Shown: positions 10,521 through 19,832 of the stretch, piece by piece
Numbering within the stretch: the first letter of the stretch is position 1
How the letters are laid out: every line of letters starts with the position of its first letter
Notes under the pieces: model-generated
Databases searched by the model: none
What the model saw: only the letters and a program-made list of their open reading frames with translations
What the model was told of the DNA's origin: nothing
Assembly: GCA_964058805.1 (NCBI GenBank)
Contig: CAXKVV010001507.1
Location: 1-25,100 of the forward strand
Direction: 5' to 3'
DNA length: 25,100 nt
Origin: Schoenoplectus triqueter
Lineage: Eukaryota; Streptophyta; Magnoliopsida; Poales; Cyperaceae
Made by a program: the position numbers and the translations under genes

Positions 10521-10802
10521 CCATATCTCGAATTTGAAAGTTCAAACGGCCGATCCAAACCGTTGAGTATGATATTCATATTGAACTATCTTTGGAGATC
10601 AAAATTTATATTTTTTTAAAAATTTTGCTATTTTTTAAATGGGTACGAAATCGTTAGATTAGCAAACTTTGTACCCATTTAAAAAAATTGCAATTTTTGT
10701 TAAAAAAATATGAAATTTGATTTCTAAGGATATTTCAATATGAAGATGATGTTTAATGGTTTGGATCGGCCGTTTAAACTTTTAAATTTGAGATACGGAC
10801 GC
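10517..10802. mobile_element. Hairpin MITE, family D copy 2
   Basis: The ends gcgtccatatctcgaatttg (10517) and, inverted, caaatttgagatacggacgc (to 10802; the right end reads tttgagatacggacgc) pair closely. The next block, aaacggccgatccaaacc, pairs with ggtttggatcggccgttt without mismatch. The arms run about 90 bp or more around an inner palindrome built on gggtac...gtaccca. There is no coding capacity. Confidence 0.85.
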
Positions 10803-10820
10803 GAAACACCATAGCCTAAC

Positions 10821-10832
10821 CTCTCTCTCTCT

Positions 10833-10868
<36 letters not shown>
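10821..10868. repeat. Compound microsatellite (CT)n (AT)n
   Basis: A short CT run (10821-10833) is followed by an AT run (10835-10868), lying exactly between two hairpin MITEs. Confidence 0.95.
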
Positions 10869-10871
<3 letters not shown>

Positions 10872-10872
10872 C

Positions 10873-11210
10873 GTTAGTCGCAAAGTACAAAATAATTTTG
10901 TACTTCATGTCATATCTCTCATTTTTAAATTCAAAATAATATTCCAACCGTTAAAAATATTCTTCGTATTAAAATATACTTGGATATCAAATTTTATATC
11001 TTTTTTAAGGGGTAAAATACATTGAGTTTATGATTTTCAATAAATTTTTTAACTCTCAAAAAAGAGAAAAAATTTCAAAAAAATATAAAATTGCTCTTCA
11101 AGTATATATTAATATGAAAAAATACTTTGAACAATTGGATTATTATTTTAAATTCAAAAATGAGAGATATGACGTGAAGTACAAAAGTCATTTTGTACTT
11201 CATGACTAAT
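10873..11210. mobile_element. Hairpin MITE, family E
   Basis: The left end gttagtcgcaaagtacaaaa is the inverted copy of the right end ttttgtacttcatgactaat. The arms continue with gtcatatctctcatttt opposing tgagagatatgac. Each arm also holds a small inner palindrome (agtacaaaa...ttttgtact). It is non-coding. Confidence 0.82.
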
Positions 11211-11232
11211 AAAATAGCATAAATATATATAT

Positions 11233-11574
11233 GGGTGGGGATCACTTGACAAATGAGTTATTTTGAAAATCTTGACAATGAATTTTTAAATAAATATTAA
11301 AAAATCTTAAAAAATATGTTCTTTTAGTTTTATAAATTGATGGTGAATTGGTGATTTAAATTTTATGTAATTTTATTATCGTTTGGTACTCTATCAAGGA
11401 CTATCAAAAATTTATATAATTTGCAACAATTATAATTTTACTGTCTTTGATGAACTATCAAATGATAATGAAATTGTATGAAATTTAAATCATCATCAAT
11501 TTATAAGTAGAAGAAAATATTAATAAGGTTTTTCCTATTTATTTGAAAATCCATTGTCAAGGTGATCCCCTCCC
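11233..11574. mobile_element. Hairpin MITE, family A copy 2
   Basis: The ends gggtggggatcacttgacaa and ttgtcaaggtgatcccctcc are inverted copies. The interior matches copy 1 at 8210-8555 in order and spacing (ttataaattgatg..., ctatcaaggac centre, catcatcaatttataag). TA-rich sequence flanks both ends, as if the insertion site was a TA microsatellite. Confidence 0.85.
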
Positions 11575-11581
11575 TATATAT

Positions 11582-11584
<3 letters not shown>

Positions 11585-11650
<66 letters not shown>
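11585..11650. repeat. Compound microsatellite (CA)20 (TA)13
   Basis: A CA run (11585-11624) continues into a TA run (11625-11650) that directly touches the left end of the family C element at 11651. Confidence 0.96.
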
Positions 11651-12070
11651 GTAAAGATACTGTGAGCTTAAGCTAACAGAGACCTTCCATGAGCTTAAGC
11701 TAACAGAGACCTTCCATGAGCTTAACTCAAAAAATATATCAAATCATCTCTAAATTTTAATTTATCATGCTCATTAAATTTTTTATATGAAAATCTTGTG
11801 GGATGCAAAAATTTGGAGTGTTTTGAGCTTTTTAAGTCACCATTTTTTATTTTTAAAAATGATGTTAAAATATTAATTATTTTATTATTATTTTTAGAGC
11901 TAATTTTCAAAAATTAAAAACTCAAAACACTCTCAATTTTTGCTTCCCATAAGATTTTAATATAAAAAATTTAATGAGCATGATAAATTAAAATTTGGAG
12001 TTGATTTGATATATTTTTTTAGTTAAGCTCACTGAAGGTTTCCGTGAGTTTAAGCTCACGGTATCTTTAC
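11651..12070. mobile_element. Hairpin MITE, family C copy 2
   Basis: The 420-bp element starts gtaaagatactgtgagctta and ends with the inverted copy taagctcacggtatctttac. The full length folds back: aaatcatctctaaattttaat opposes attaaaatttggagttgatt, and tttggagtgttttgag opposes ctcaaaacactctcaa. The left arm holds an exact internal tandem duplication of 27 bp (11664-11690 and 11691-11717) absent from the right arm. The interior matches family C copy 1 at 9871-10253. Confidence 0.87.
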
Positions 12071-12099
12071 CCCCCCCCTCTCTCTATATATATAGAGAA

Positions 12100-12330
12100 G
12101 AAGTCTAAAATGTAACGCATTGTACGGATGCGCCCGTGTACCGCGTTAAAATCTCAAACTTCAAATTGAAAATCATCGATCTAAACCGTTCAATATATTC
12201 TCCATATCAAACTCTTGTAGAAAATTAAATTTTATATTTTTGAATTTTTTTTTCTATTTATTTGAGTAGGAAGAAAATTATTATTACTGGACAATCCAAA
12301 ATTCTCAAATCAAATAACTTTCAATTGACA
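12100..12330. mobile_element. Half copy of MITE family B
   Basis: The sequence starting gaagtctaaaatgtaacgca follows family B copy 1 (8598 onward) block by block. Shared blocks include tccatat(a/c)aaactcttgtag, gagtaggaagaaaat and tcaaatcaa(g/a)taacttt. It then stops near 12330 without the right arm, so the copy is truncated at about its midpoint. Confidence 0.78.
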
Positions 12331-12359
12331 TCCCTAATAGAGAATTAGAGACGAAGATT

Positions 12360-12535
12360 CATTGATCAGGTTGATATTGTTCTTTAATTTGATGACTGCA
12401 ATTCATGCAATGAGAATAGTTGATATTGTTCTCATATTGTTCTTAATTTGATGATTAATTTCATGGATCAGGTTGATATTATTTAAAATGACTGTAATTC
12501 CCCCTTGTCTCCATGAATCAGGTTCAGATTATTAT
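12360..12535. repeat. Degenerate direct repeats, gatcaggttgatatt words
   Basis: The word atcaggttgatatt occurs at about 12374 and 12466, with related gttgatattgttct at 12380 and 12420. The phrase ttaatttgatga and a degraded atgaatcaggtt follow at about 12514. This is a small, imperfect tandem duplication. Confidence 0.55.
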
Positions 12536-14836
12536 TTTATTATTTTTTAGACCCATCCGACCCATTTTAAATTAGGACACATTTTTTTGTCCTGAATAAA
12601 ATAATTTAAATATTTATTAATTATCTTTAGATAATTTTAAGTAATTTTAATATTAATTAATTACTTATAATTAATATATATATAAGTTTTGATGAACTTT
12701 AAATCATAAAATAAATCATAAAATATTATTAAATGAGTTGAATCGATCTGTACCTGACTCGATCTATGAAGGGTTAAAAATCTTGATTCATAACCTATTC
12801 ATTTATTTTCGTATCATTTCGAATCATATCGGATCAAATTTTATCACCCCTAGTCTCTAACAATTGTTATTGCTAGGAGTTAGATTACTTCACAATTTTG
12901 ACGATCATAAAAAGTTAACTGAGGCTGAAATATGAAATTGAACGTTATGGATAAGCAGTATAGTCCTATATAATGCAGACATTATGTTTACAAAAATGAT
13001 TTTATGTGTATTTTAGACTGTAAAATGATTTGGGATTTTCAGCCATTTGAAATGTAAGACTTTCAATTCATCACGAGATAATTTAAAACTGTTAGTTTTA
13101 CTCTATTTATATATAAAAAATATATCTACAAACTTTTTCACTTTTTTGATTTAATTTGAGAAGAATTTTATTGAGATGGTCCAATTAAATTATTGTCAAG
13201 TAATTTCTCCATTCATTAATAGTATGTTTATAATGAATGTAGTCGAGATATGTTTGGATGCATAAGAAATAGAGAATAACTTTCTCTTATGAAAATTGAA
13301 ATAGCAACTGATGATTCAAATAAAAAATTATTGTTCCGAAACAATAAAAATAATTGATATTGCTCTTTAATTTACATCATTCTGAATAAATATTATTTCT
13401 AACACACAATCTAAATAATATTTATATCATTGAAAATATCATCGTCTTTTCACTATCCTCACATTAACTTATAATCATTTTTTTCACTATTTTAATTTAT
13501 TATTCTCAAATCTTCTATTATTTTCTTTGTATGATCCAAACGTATCACAAATTTAATATCTATCTAGCAATTCTCACTGAAAATTGACATAAAAATTATC
13601 TAAGCTAAATCAATTCAAGCCCATAAAACCTAAAAAAATAAAAATAAAAATAAAAATAAAAATAAAAATAAGTAAAAGCGAAACGGCTGTATCCTTCTCA
13701 TCCGGAGGGACGATCCAAATTAAAAAAGGAACCGCACCGAAAAGAGGGAGATTACTCAGGATGACAACACTCTGTCAACATGCGTAGTTTCCCCAGCCCC
13801 CTAGAAGTTAGAACACACCTATCTAACCCATGCTATAACTACTTTTTGACAGAATATTTCTTAGTCGTCTCCAATTTTACAAAAATTATACTTCCATATC
13901 ACATTATATAATATATTAATATCACGTATGAACGGTTTGGCAATGTGATACGATTTTTATACGGCACTGAACTGTCAGTATGAGTTTTTATATGAAAAAT
14001 GCTATATACTTTTTTAATGTTGAAGTAAAAAAATAGTTGACAAAAATGAGATGAGTTTGAATTATTTCTTTCCATATATATTTAGAAAAAAAGGCAGAAG
14101 GGTCCAGATTTTGTTTGGAAGGCATCACAATGTCCAACAGTCAATTAATAAAAAGTTGTTCGGACAACTTACTTTTTAGTCTAAAAAAGTAATATGACAA
14201 AGAATGATTTAGATTTAAAAATATTCGTCACATTTTATACTTGACGCAAAAGGTAGATGCTTATTAAAAAAAATGCAATTATTTATGTAGAAATATAAAA
14301 AAGTTATTGTGTAACTTGTATTTCGTGACGCCCTTAAAAAATAATTAATCTATCTTATTATTAATTGAATAGATACCTTTGAAGAACCCATTTCAACTTG
14401 ATGCCTTCCACTTGTAGACAATCTGACTATCTCTGTCTCTGTTTTTAGCCCTTCTTTTCTGCCACACGTCTAAAAAAAGAAAAGAAATGCAAATGTAACA
14501 CTTTATACCGCATCTTTCTTTCAAATCTCTTTTGTTTTTCAATTCAACTTCATCAATTTATCATATTACATTTAATAATATACTTTCCCCATATCTGGCG
14601 ATAATTTACCCTTAAATTTTAAAGCGTCAACGTGTCATTCCTCAATCCTCACAATTAACAGTAAAAAAAAAATAATGTAAAAAAGTCTGACTCATGAATT
14701 TTGGATGCTTCAACCAAATTAAGATGAGAAAAAACAGGAGATATTTAACACCTGTAATTTCCACATTTTTTTATTCCCTCTCCTAACTCCAACTCCCTTC
14801 GATGAGCTCACAGTCGCCACACTCTTTACCTCCCCA
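12536..14836. other. Intergenic region upstream of ZIP; no gene seen
   Basis: The sequence is AT-rich. At 12541-12855 a stretch with acccatccgacccat at one side and tttatcacccctag at the other resembles the ends of a small non-autonomous hAT element, but ends and target duplications do not pair clearly. A TAAAAA-type hexamer repeat lies at about 13630-13671. The last several hundred bases before 14837 presumably contain the ZIP promoter. No exact zinc-deficiency response element (RTGTCGACAY) was found by eye. Confidence 0.5.
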
Positions 14837-14845
14837 CTATTTAAA
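14837..14845 (+). promoter_or_regulatory. TATA-like box of the ZIP gene
   Basis: CTATTTAAA lies about 77 bases before the ATG at 14922 and is followed by a CT-rich leader (ctctctcctctctctctt). With a usual 25-35 base spacing, transcription would start near 14870. This would leave a leader of about 50 bases and exclude the upstream in-frame ATG at 14802. Confidence 0.55.
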
Positions 14846-14921
14846 CCTCTCTCTGCTTCACTCGTTCAAACCCCCTTCTATCTGCATCTGCTATCTCCTC
14901 TCTCCTCTCTCTCTTTTCGCC

Positions 14922-17900
14922 ATGAGGTGTACCAACACAACCCTCCTTTCCCTTGCTCTGTTTCTCTCCCTCCTCCCTCTCCCAGCTCTCTGCTCTTGTG
15001 ATTGCATTAAAACCGCTGAGGGAAGAGATGCCCAACAAGCCCTGGAATTGAAACTCATTTCCATAGCCTCCATTCTATGCGCTGGGGCAATTGGGGTTTT
15101 GATTCCGATTGTCGGCCGATCCGTGCGGGCGCTTAATCCCGAAAACGATGTTTTCTTCATGGTGAAATCTTTTGCTGCTGGTGTTATTTTGGCAACAGGG
15201 ATGGTACATATTCTACCCGATGCATTTAATGGGCTCACATCACATTGCCTGGTTAAAGATGGAAGGTACGAATAATGCATAACAAAATCGATTTCTCATG
15301 CTTAGATATAGAGATGTAATTTATCACATAGCCCCTGAATTTATAGTCAAGTGGAGGAGGACGTAATGTAACATGCAACAAGAGAATTTTTCGTCTTAGT
15401 AAACAAACATTATTTCTTATATGGTTCTTTGTTCAAAGAGAATAATTGGGGACGCTGAAGAGAGCAGAGTGACCCCGATTTTGAAAAATAATGTTTTTAC
15501 ACTAAGGTTTTATTAATTTGATTTTTTTGGATCAAAATTTTGATTATGAATTGTCTGATTATTTTTCAATGAGAAAAAAATATTTAATACCGTGGATAAC
15601 GAAATAATTATATAAAAATTTTAAAATATGAAATTTTGCAGAGAAAAGTTTTTTCTTCATCGCTATGATTATCTATTATTTTTATTTTTTATTATTTTTA
15701 ATACATAAAAATATTATTTTAATAATTTTATTTAATACCTGATTAGTTAGTGAATTTCAATTCGATAAGCTATTAAATTCAATTACCGACTCTGCTGATT
15801 AAAATTCTGCATCCGTCAAGGAAGACAATATAACAGTAAATAGTTGAACTATATCAATATTTGCAAGTTAAATTGAGAAGGAGAACTTAGACAAAGAGGT
15901 AGTTTTTCTAATTCTTCACATGATTCAATTTTCTTTTTGAGAAAGGATCCGAATGCCAATAGTCACAGACACGAAATTGCTTCTTGATTCGTGCTTAAAT
16001 TAAAAAATAAGATGTATTTTATATGATCTCACCTCAATTATACGCATGCATGTAAAACGCTCTATGATTTTGACCTCATTTCGATTGCATCGAAATATAG
16101 ACATATAGAGTGAGCTACTTGTTTTTAGCTTTTGATGCATAACAAGTTTAGAGTCTATAAGATGTAGTTCTATGTACTTATACACAAGTAGTTAGTTCGT
16201 TATCTAAAAGTTCAAAAAATAGCTACCAAAATTTAGTTCCATCGGCATCAATTTGAGAACAAAATTATTTGCCATGGGTGTCAATGTGCCATCCTCCTTT
16301 CTTTTATGCGGGTGACTTTGCTTTTGACTGTACTTCTACCTTATTTTTGGTTTGCTGGGATTTTAGTTCACTAAAATACTGCAGCTCTCAGGCTATCCAA
16401 ACATCCTACCAGGTAGTACAGAAAACCATAATTCTAGTTACTGAACTAATAAAACAAAATTCAAAAATTTGACACTATACAAATAAGCCCATGTAAATTC
16501 ATGGAATTACTTATTTATCTGTGAATGTAAAAGACCAAAAATTACAGTTGACAACCAGAAATTGTCATTTCCAGCAATGGCCCATGGCACAAGTTCCCTG
16601 TGGCAGGCTTTGTGGCCATGGCATCAGCAATGGCAACAATGATGATCGACTCAGCTGCCACAAGCTATTACAAGAGATCTCATTTCAGCAAAGCAAGGCC
16701 GTTGGATGAAGAGAAGATGGAGGGGGATCCAGCCGGAGGAGCCCATGCAGGCCATGTGCATGTGCACGTGCATGCGACACACGGACATTCACACGGGCCG
16801 GTACATGCCCATGGCCAGCCTGACATGGCAGCAGGTACACAGTCAGAAGGTTTGACAGATGATACATTGAGGCACCGAGTTGTCTCTCAGGTAAAATGTT
16901 GTTACATTGTTGTTAATTTGTCTCAGTTCTAACTTTGTTTTCCTATTCTAAAGTAAGACGAGGAACTGAAACACTTATTTAGTCAGCAAATTGCTTCTCA
17001 TTTTAACTAACTGTTTCTTTAAAGACATTTCTTTAATTGATTGGACCAAAGCTATTCATAGCAGGACATTTCTTCTATAGGCAGGATAATACCTCAAAAG
17101 CACCGCACTTAGAGGAGACATGAATTTTTCACTCAATTGGATGGAGGACTTGTCCTTATCCGTTGAATTAGAACAATAAATGAATCTATGTTCATTGGTT
17201 GGTCTTTGCTGTTGCTAGGAATTGTTTTGTGGGGCAATGTAGGAAGGATTGATATACTTCTACCCATTTTCAGCTATGATTTTTTTTTTCTGGAATCTCA
17301 GTTGAGCCCTACCCTGTTCAGAAAACATGTATCATCAATATTTTCTATGGAAGCCTCCAGTGCATGCATTGATTTGACAAAGTTAAAACTTAAAAAAGAA
17401 GAGTAGTTGTATTTAAATACTGGAGAAATGGAAGGACTAGAAGAGTTACTTTGAGTTGAGGCAGATAAAGTTTGAGAGGCCATCATCAGTTTTCTTTGCT
17501 AAATACCGAACCCCCCCCCCCCCCCCCCCAACATCAAACTAAACATTATCCATTTTTTCAATCCTTAATTCCTTATAGAAAGACAAAATTCATGACTTTT
17601 CCATCATCCTGATTGGGAAATTGCTAGTGCATTAGTTTCTAACTTCTTTCCTACCTACTTGTCTTGTAAAAGTATATTGGACAATCTGAGTTATCAAAGC
17701 AATTGGCATGTAGGTACGTATAGATAAATCAGAACACATACAATAAGTACTGTGAAAGCAATTGTCCAATACTAGACTCAAGGTTTGGTACCATACTGCC
17801 ATACCAACAGTAATACTTTGTCCTTTTAAGAAATAACAATCCTTTTTGAGTTTCAAATTAATCTCTAATTCCAAATCAGATATTGACGCCTCAAATTTGT

Positions 17901-19788
17901 TCAAAATCTGGCCATCTTGATGACTTAATATTGTTATTTTCCTTAGAATCATGGAATTTTGTCTATTTCCGTATTTTTCCATGGGAAATGACAAAGAAAG
18001 CGACTGAATTGAAATCTCTGTAGCAAATAGTTCTGACATATTCTTCCATTATATAATTTGGACATGGCATTATTTTGTGTGAGCCAGGGAAGAATAGAAT
18101 TGTAAACCTCTCTTTTGTTGGCCCACTTTGCACAAAGAAGCATCCTTTGTGGCTAACAGTTTCTAACACATGCTTCCAACTTATGATTTGGACTGGGCAT
18201 TATTTCATTCTATGCATTGAACCAAACTGCGATCTCACTTTGTTTGGTCCACTTTTATTGGAATAGGTCTTGTGATGACAACTTGGGCATTGCACGTCTT
18301 CTTTTCCTACATACTATTATTGTTGATATAATTTGTTCAGCCTACTTGGACTAAAAAAGAAACAATATTTTACTCATTTTTTTTCTTAAAAAAAAGTATT
18401 ACTTAGAGATAGAATTGTGTTGCCTTGAAGAACTGTGTGTGGGTTTGATTTTCCAACAACAAACTCAAAATGTACAGTCAAGACTTTCTGTTGGATAGCT
18501 TTTCCCAAGCCATGTTGTACTCATCTTTCATGTTGTTTCGTATCATTTTCATTGTGCAAATTATGGTGTCTTGTAGAATATTAAGATGTACGGAACAATG
18601 TCCCTAAACAAACGGTTCCTGATTGAGACTCTTCTTTAGGTGGTTGCCACGTAGCTATTACTCGACTGATTGCAACATTTTTGCAAAGTTTATAGTGAAT
18701 TTTTATCGTGGTCGCTCTATCCATTTATTATGGAAGACAGCTTTGGACCAAACTGGCATACCCTGCGCAAAATGTATATATCTATCAATTGAACCAACTT
18801 CTGGTCTTTGTGCAATCAAAATAAACATATATTGCGTACATCGCTTACTGGTATTATATAGTTTTGCTGCCAGACTGGTTACTTCTGCTGCAGGTTGTTG
18901 TTAAACCCTCCAATAAATAATCATTTTTTCGCTCATTTTGTCTATTTTTGTTTTGTGTATTTGATTATTTTTTAAAAATTATAATGAAGTTCTTTACATA
19001 TGCAGGTACTAGAATTGGGGATATTGGTACATTCTGTGATAATTGGAGTATCTTTGGGTGCTTCTTTGAGACCAAGCACTATAAAGCCTCTTGTTGGTGC
19101 ACTTAGCTTCCATCAGTTTTTTGAAGGTGTGGGGCTTGGTGGCTGCATTGTTCAGGTACTTAATTTATTGTCAGTTGTCATATACAGTTATTGCATGACC
19201 TATAATTGGGGCAGATAGGCTTGGGTAACATCACTTGCTTGCAATTAGTATAATTTTAGAAAGATTGCAAGAGGTTTCGGATGAATCTTGACCCCTCGGT
19301 GAAATGCCTCTTTCACTCAAGTCCCGTTACTACTTCCTATGTTGACTAGTGAGATATGAATTTGAAATAGTGCATCGTCAACAGTAGAAATTTTTTTACA
19401 TGTTCACCTTGGCTATTTGCTAGCAGACCAGAGTATTAATATAATTAATTTTTCATTAATGAACAATTGTCTTTATCTGTAGGCTAATTTCAAGGCAAGA
19501 GCAACAGTAATAATGGCAACATTTTTCTCACTCACAACTCCTATGGGGATTGCATTAGGCATTGGTGTATCATCAATCTTTGACCAGAACAGTTCGACGG
19601 CCTTGATAGTCGAGGGGGTATTTAACGCGGCATCAGCTGGAATTTTAATTTATATGGCACTTGTTGATCTCTTGGCTGCTGATTTCATGCACCCAAGAGT
19701 TCAGACTAATGGGAGACTTCAATTTGGGACCCACCTCACTCTCTTGCTTGGTGCTGGTCTGATGTCTCTTCTCGCAAGATGGGCTTGA
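14922..19788 (+). CDS. ZIP-family zinc/iron transporter, four exons, 371 aa
   Basis: Exons are 14922-15265, 16575-16890, 19006-19155 and 19483-19788, all with GT-AG introns. Together they encode 371 aa ending LLARWA, typical of plant ZIP proteins. The family moves Zn2+, Fe2+ or related divalent metals into the cytosol across the plasma or an organelle membrane. Residues 1-24 form a signal peptide ([20 protein letters not shown]), followed by a CSCDC cluster (24-28). TM1 lies at about 45-65 and TM2 at about 77-97 ([20 protein letters not shown]). TM3 lies at about 124-143. A cytosolic His-rich loop (172-194, ten His) precedes TM4 with [10 protein letters not shown] (229-238) and TM5 with HQFFEG (256-261), which hold the metal-site residues. 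TM6-8 follow. The start at 14922 is preferred over the in-frame ATG at 14802, which lies upstream of the TATA-like box and would bury the signal peptide. Family membership is certain. The exact orthologue (ZIP1/3-like or other) and the metal are not determined. Confidence 0.97.
15266..16574 (+). other. ZIP intron 1, with dispersed repeat
   Basis: This 1,309-bp GT-AG intron interrupts codon 115 (phase 2: AG then C). It carries a copy of the dispersed AT-rich repeat at about 15450-15825; the remainder is ordinary AT-rich sequence. Short reading frames at 16000-16185 and 16269-16472 have no protein character. Confidence 0.9.
15450..15825. repeat. Dispersed AT-rich repeat, copy in ZIP intron 1
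   Basis: This copy matches 786-1260 in the same orientation. Shared blocks include attttgaaaaataatgtttt, gagaaaaaaatatttaatac, a gcagagaaaag...ttcttcatc block and a closing ttctgcatccg. It lies wholly within the first intron, so it does not disturb the coding sequence. Confidence 0.62.
17511..17529 (+). repeat. Poly-C tract, 19 bases
   Basis: An uninterrupted run of C lies within ZIP intron 2. Its length may vary or be uncertain, since homopolymers are error-prone in sequencing. Confidence 0.97.
18031..18270 (+). repeat. Diverged tandem duplication in ZIP intron 2
   Basis: Two units of about 130 bp align in order. In unit 1, ttctgacata, cttccattatataatttgga and catggcattatttt are followed by ttttgttggcccacttt. 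In unit 2, ttctaacaca, cttccaacttatgatttgga and tgggcattattt are followed by ttgtttggtccactttt. Confidence 0.7.
19156..19482 (+). other. ZIP intron 3
   Basis: A 327-bp phase-0 GT-AG intron (gtactt...ctgtag) lies between CIVQ and ANFKARATV. No features were seen within it. Confidence 0.92.
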
Positions 19789-19792
19789 ACAT

Positions 19793-19794
<2 letters not shown>

Positions 19795-19824
<30 letters not shown>
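19795..19824 (+). repeat. (AG)15 microsatellite in the ZIP 3' UTR
   Basis: A perfect 30-bp AG repeat begins six bases after the TGA stop (19786-19788). It lies in the expected 3' untranslated region and is likely to be length-polymorphic. Confidence 0.97.

Positions 19825-19832
<8 letters not shown>

Larger units (their letters stand above)
16891..19005 (+). other. ZIP intron 2, 2.1 kb, with poly-C tract and tandem duplication
   Basis: This large phase-0 intron separates the His-rich loop exon from the TM4-TM5 exon. It holds a run of 19 C residues (17511-17529) and an old tandem duplication with period about 130 bp (from about 18031 and 18161). Several open frames of 60-135 codons on either strand lack any recognisable domain and are taken as chance. 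Confidence 0.9.

Noticed and set aside
13773..13782. CTGTCAACAT as a zinc-deficiency response element
   Set aside because: It differs from RTGTCGACAY at two positions including the central CG, and is more than 1.1 kb from the start codon.
14802..14921. In-frame upstream ATG extending the ZIP protein by 40 residues
   Set aside because: It lies upstream of the TATA-like box at 14837, and the extension would place the clear signal peptide in the interior. ATG 14922 gives a normal ZIP N-terminus.
17632..18039. 135-codon antisense frame in ZIP intron 2
   Set aside because: It lies entirely within a spliced intron, its composition matches AT-rich non-coding DNA, and it resembles no known protein.
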